From NCBI GenBank assembly GCA_019914995.1, contig CM034140.1:5456001-5520000 (forward strand): a DNA stretch of 64,000 bases, given 5' to 3'. A model generated the notes under the pieces. That model was not told the DNA's origin. It searched no databases and was given only the letters and a program-made list of their open reading frames with translations. This DNA is from Acanthochlamys bracteata (taxonomy: Eukaryota > Streptophyta > Magnoliopsida > Pandanales > Velloziaceae). Positions 60,790-64,000 of this stretch are shown here, one piece after another (position 1 is the stretch's first letter; every line of letters starts with the position of its first letter). The translations under genes were made by a program, and so were the position numbers.

Positions 60790-61320
60790 TATAGATGTAG
60801 GTTTACTTGGATTTCATTTTTATGAAACCATGTATATTTAAAACTATTGATGTCAAAATTTGATTTTATATTGCCTTTCAAATATATTAACTGGTGGAGT
60901 AATGATTGTATAAATTTTTGAAATGTACAGTTGTATATGGTATTGTATTATTGTAGTTGGTAAAGAAGTCAATATTAAAAGAAAACTTTCAAACCTATAA
61001 TAATTTGGATACAAAGCATAAACTATAATATGAACACCATAAAGTCTTAAGTATAGAATGCATTGTTTAGCTTTAAAAGAAGTAATTTGTAATTCATTAA
61101 TTACAAAATTATGTTTGTAGGTGGATTACTCCATAGCAAACAGAGAAGTGTTGGATTTATTAATAAGACATTGTTCTGACTTGACCTAACACTCTTGTTG
61201 TTTATATCTTCCATTTATGATAGTCCTATATGGTTTGTGTTTTGCACCAAGCATACTTTACCTTCCTTAAAATGATAGACTTAGACATATGTTGCTGTTT
61301 ATAGTACATGTTACTCTAAT
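60790..61320 (+). repeat. Short K-type piece between A copies, unit 2
   Basis: Matches 43,640-44,230, including the island read REVLDLLIR near 61,145-61,175. The kinesin neck and motor exons are absent. Confidence 0.6.
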
Positions 61321-61329
61321 TTTATAGGG

Positions 61330-62060
61330 AGTAGTTTTACGCCTAATGTATCGTTTAACTTACAGGAGTTCATGATAAATTTTATTTGAGAAAGTTGTGG
61401 CTGACTTTTATTTTGTCTAAGGATTTGATCAAACCTGTTCTACGACATAAGCAAGCAGCAGATTCCAACCTTGGGGTCGGGAGAAACCACTGCAACATTA
61501 CTTTGTATATTTTATCCTATGAATTAATTGATATTATTTTCATGTTTTCATCTTTTAATCTGCATGTACTCCTGTCTTTTTTTATATCGAGTATGAATTG
61601 ACTTCAAATTTAATAGGGACGTTACTCTTTTTGCTTCATGCGGTGGCAAAGAAGTTGCAGTCATGTTGATGCAGCGATGAGATATGATGCTACCAAAAGG
61701 TGGAAGTTACTGTTGGTTTGAAAGGATTTTTCATTAGCGGTTAGTATCACTTTTTTTGAGCCCTTATCCTATTTTTTAATAATTTTGGAGAGTCTTCAAC
61801 ACTTATTATTTGGATATAGGTGTAGTGCATTGGTTGGTCACCTCATACACTTTGTTTTATAGATACCGATTAATATGTTTTATGCGTACATTTGTTTGCA
61901 CTTTCTTATTTGTTGTTTTCTTAATTTAATATCATATTGTGTTTACTATCATAATATCACATATGTTACAATCATGATGTGAAGGTGCAATGGTAAAAAG
62001 AAATACCTGGTAAGATAAAAGTCCTCATGCCTTGAAGGGGTTTCGACTTCTTTCTTACTT
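61330..62060 (+). repeat. Fourth partial copy of block A, unit 2
   Basis: Repeats the 60,320-60,780 segment and extends further: islands at about 61,425-61,495 and 61,608-61,680 (GGKEV-type, gcggtggcaaagaagttgca), about 61,815-61,865 and 61,965-62,020. With 60,790-61,320 it forms a local A-K-A tandem of about 1 kb period. Confidence 0.6.
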
Positions 62061-62954
62061 AACACATTCAAAAAATTTAGGATGACTAACTTCAGGAGAT
62101 TGCTCAAGATAAACTTGAAATTTTATACGTAAATTGTGTTTCATGATATAAATGTCTTGATGTGATTACTGTATAAACAACAAACTAGTATTTGAAGAAA
62201 GACTACTGGAATCCAGCAATTACATTCATGACAACAGTGTCTATGTTGTATTGTAGTGACACATAGGTGTGGCATTGTTCTAGCAAAAGGAATTTAGAGA
62301 CCATTCTTCTTTGCTTGGAAACTTGTTCGACAATTTTACGGATCTATCTAGAGGTGATTCTGTGTTTGAGGGTTTGCAGTTTTATGCAAGTGTGGCCATC
62401 ATACTAAACTAGCATTTTTTCAAATTTTGAGTTTAGTATATTACTTAAGACTTGCAGTCTACTAAGGAACATGCCTCCTGTGTGTTAAGGAAAACAGAGG
62501 GCCTATCCAATGTCCATGGTCACAAAGATAACCAGTAGCTTGCTTAAAATATTCTGATTGAATTGGTAATTCTTATTTTTAGTTGCAAAAGATTTGAAAG
62601 ATTGATCATGTATTTGCAGATTTACAAGTAGATAACTCTTATTTTTAGTTATAAATCATTTAAGATTGATCATGTTTTTAGATTTACAAATCTGACAAGA
62701 AAAACGAAAAGACAAGATCTAACTTTTGGGAAAAAGTGTTCTACGATGTGCGTTAAACCATGACAATTTATTTTTTCTGACATATTACAACGTCAATGAA
62801 AGTTGTTTCTATTTCAAAAGAATAAGCACACAGAATAGTTATATAAAGCAACCCACTGATTCGTAAATCACGCGATGGTCACTTGATGTTTCTTCAAGAA
62901 GTAACATAGAAGTCATGACTAGCGTCTTAAAGGCTGAAGCATCGCTCCAAGTTT

Positions 62955-63280
62955 CACTTTGATCATACTCTGCTGCGTCGAATGAGGTACATTTGCCGCC
63001 TGAGTGGATACACCTGAATTAATCCTCCAACTCGCTCTTTCTGCTCAAGTCTATAGTCCATCCACCTGCTTTAGCTTCTCTCAACCCGTGAGCTTCTGGC
63101 TTTCCTCATCCCCATCCCCATAACCTGTTGTGTAGCCGTTGGACGTGGCTATGTTGGACGTGGCTATGATAAGCGAGCACCTGAAACACTTGCAGGGGCA
63201 TGCTGTCCTTGAGGACCCACTGCAGCTACTTGATAAAGTACCTTGTGCAATATCTTATTTCATCATGAAGATTTTAGTAC
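62955..63280 (-). other. Extra G+C-richer segment present only in unit 2
   Basis: Unit 1 runs directly from catcgctcgaagtc to tgtgaatgacc (34,610-34,640). Unit 2 has about 325 bp in between, richer in G and C than its surroundings. On the minus strand short readings such as VPYQVAAVGPQGQHAPASVS look protein-like, and a 15-bp unit (gttggacgtggctat) is doubled at about 63,138-63,168. I do not recognise a family, and stops occur in each frame. It may be a captured gene fragment, or ancestral sequence deleted from unit 1. Confidence 0.35.
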
Positions 63281-63470
63281 TGTGAATGACCATTCACATT
63301 GTGTAGCAGATTGGGAATATCAAGCATGCCCAGCAAAAAGAAATAAAAGATCATCAGATATTAAGTACATATAGCTCGCTGTTACATGTCAGTGTGCAAT
63401 AGGCGTTCAGCTAAACATTTGAAGATATGAAGAAATTCATCTTGCAATGCTCATTTATCCCTTAAACGTA

Positions 63471-63508
63471 TTTAAATTATTCGAAAAACGTTTTTCGAAT
63501 AATTTAAA
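63471..63508. repeat. Perfect 38-bp palindrome near the unit 2/unit 3 junction
   Basis: The arms tttaaattattcgaaaaac and gtttttcgaataatttaaa are exact reverse complements with no spacer. The unit 1 counterpart (34,821-34,860) is an imperfect version with extra bases. It lies about 75 bp before the junction with the next unit. Confidence 0.9.
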
Positions 63509-63580
63509 AAATTTATCTTCCCGCTCGTTTTTCAAAATATTTTTAAAATATTTTTTATATAAATATTTCAAATCGCCTCA

Positions 63581-64000
63581 AAAAAATTGATAGTTATTGA
63601 TTTAATTAGAAAATAATAGCAGCAGTAGAAGTCTTTTTTTTCCTATAAATAACGATGTGGGACTGAATCTGAAAATAAGTTAATAGGCAAGGTATCGATA
63701 TTATAACAGTATTTCTACACACTATTGCTTTGCAACGGATAGAAGATTGATTAATAAAATTTCGATCATAACTCAAAACACTCAACCCATTTCTTTCACT
63801 CTCTCCTCTTCTGTTCTCAATCATAACCCAAGGAAGAAACTTCTTCAAGTCAAAGGAAAGGATAATTCTGTTCTCAATCCTTTGCTTTTCTTTTCTTCTT
63901 CTTCTTCTTCTTCTTTCATTAGTTCCTTTACCAATTTTTAATCTCATGGATTTTTTTTCAGTAACAACAGACACAGAGAGAGAGAAAGTATTCAACAAAT
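63581..64000 (+). repeat. Large tandem unit, copy 3 (start only; continues past the window)
   Basis: The last 420 bp repeat the start of unit 2: TATA-like box, gtgggactgaatctg, TTC-rich leader and acagacacagagag. Over about 140 bp compared by eye with 35,003-35,145 I see about four substitutions and one indel. This is clearly closer than unit 1 is to unit 2, so the second and third copies probably arose from a later duplication. Confidence 0.9.
63630..64000 (+). promoter_or_regulatory. Leader of unit 3: TATA-like box and TTC-rich 5' UTR
   Basis: TATAAATA at 63,644-63,651, cgatgtgggactg, then a leader with (TTC)n at 63,893-63,915 and acagacacagagagagag. It is almost the same as unit 2. The large minus-strand open frame over this region (63,606-63,998) is an antisense reading of the CT/TTC-rich leader, giving Arg/Lys runs, and is not a gene. 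Confidence 0.5.

Larger units (their letters stand above)
34945..63580 (+). repeat. Large tandem unit, copy 2 (about 28.6 kb), rearranged
   Basis: Order here: leader and block A (34,950-41,000), partial K (41,000-44,400), second partial A (44,440-47,760), K' (48,050-49,050), K (49,060-52,090), J (52,130-53,480), J' (53,480-54,800), SINE and SR fossil 3 (55,310-56,480), a locally duplicated tail (56,500-57,560), partial K (57,700-59,540), partial A (59,850-60,780), a short K piece (60,790-61,290), another partial A (61,330-62,060), then the tail shared with unit 1 (62,070-63,580). The ends match unit 1 but the interior is reshuffled by further duplications and deletions. Confidence 0.85.
62070..63580. 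other. Unit 2 tail, shared with unit 1
   Basis: Collinear with 32,855-34,944, except for the absence of the GH1 segment (join near 62,740) and the presence of an extra 325 bp at about 62,955-63,280. I see no gene. Confidence 0.6.

Noticed and set aside
63606-63998. 130-codon open frame on the - strand with Arg/Lys runs
   Set aside because: It is the antisense of the TATA box and the CT/TTC-rich leader of unit 3; the basic runs come from the microsatellite.

Overview
The window is A+T-rich plant nuclear DNA, most likely from a flowering plant. It contains intron-bearing remnants of an SR splicing-factor gene (SR30/SR34, SF2/ASF-like), a kinesin-14 gene of the ATK1 type and a family-1 beta-glucosidase, plus Ty1/copia and Ty3/gypsy fossils, MITE-like elements and a tRNA-derived SINE. 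No intact protein-coding gene is visible. All long open frames are introns, leaders or antisense of repeats. The sequence alone does not fix the genus.

Layout. Positions 1-5,094 are a single-copy left flank: unrecognised sequence, a hAT-like MITE (1,651-1,969) and a decayed Ty1/copia element (about 2,403-4,795). From about 5,095 the rest of the window is a tandem array of one large unit: copy 1 about 5,095-34,944, copy 2 about 34,945-63,580, and a third copy that starts at about 63,581 and leaves the window. Each unit opens with a leader (TATA-like box in copies 2 and 3, TTC/CT-rich 5' UTR, 5'-UTR intron). An unrecognised multi-exon gene fossil (block A) follows, then several copies of a kinesin-14 cassette (block K), an unrecognised exon pair (block J'), SR30/SR34 fossils (block S) and a tail.

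The units are themselves made of smaller duplications. Recurrent intron modules of a few hundred bases to about 1 kb lie inside K blocks of about 3 kb; these recur about 7 kb apart in unit 1, all inside the 29-kb units. Unit 2 is not simply collinear with unit 1: it has extra partial copies of blocks A and K, and lacks the solo LTR, the GH1 exon and SR exons 2-8. By eye, units 1 and 2 differ by roughly 7% substitutions plus indels in one stretch, while units 2 and 3 look closer (about 3%).

Use. This reads as a decaying, hierarchically duplicated gene cluster with no working pathway. Its value is as a record of nested segmental duplication, with insertions and deletions that order the events, and as a source of two protein-like exon groups I could not name (6,401-6,568 and 24,315-24,622, with counterparts in unit 2).
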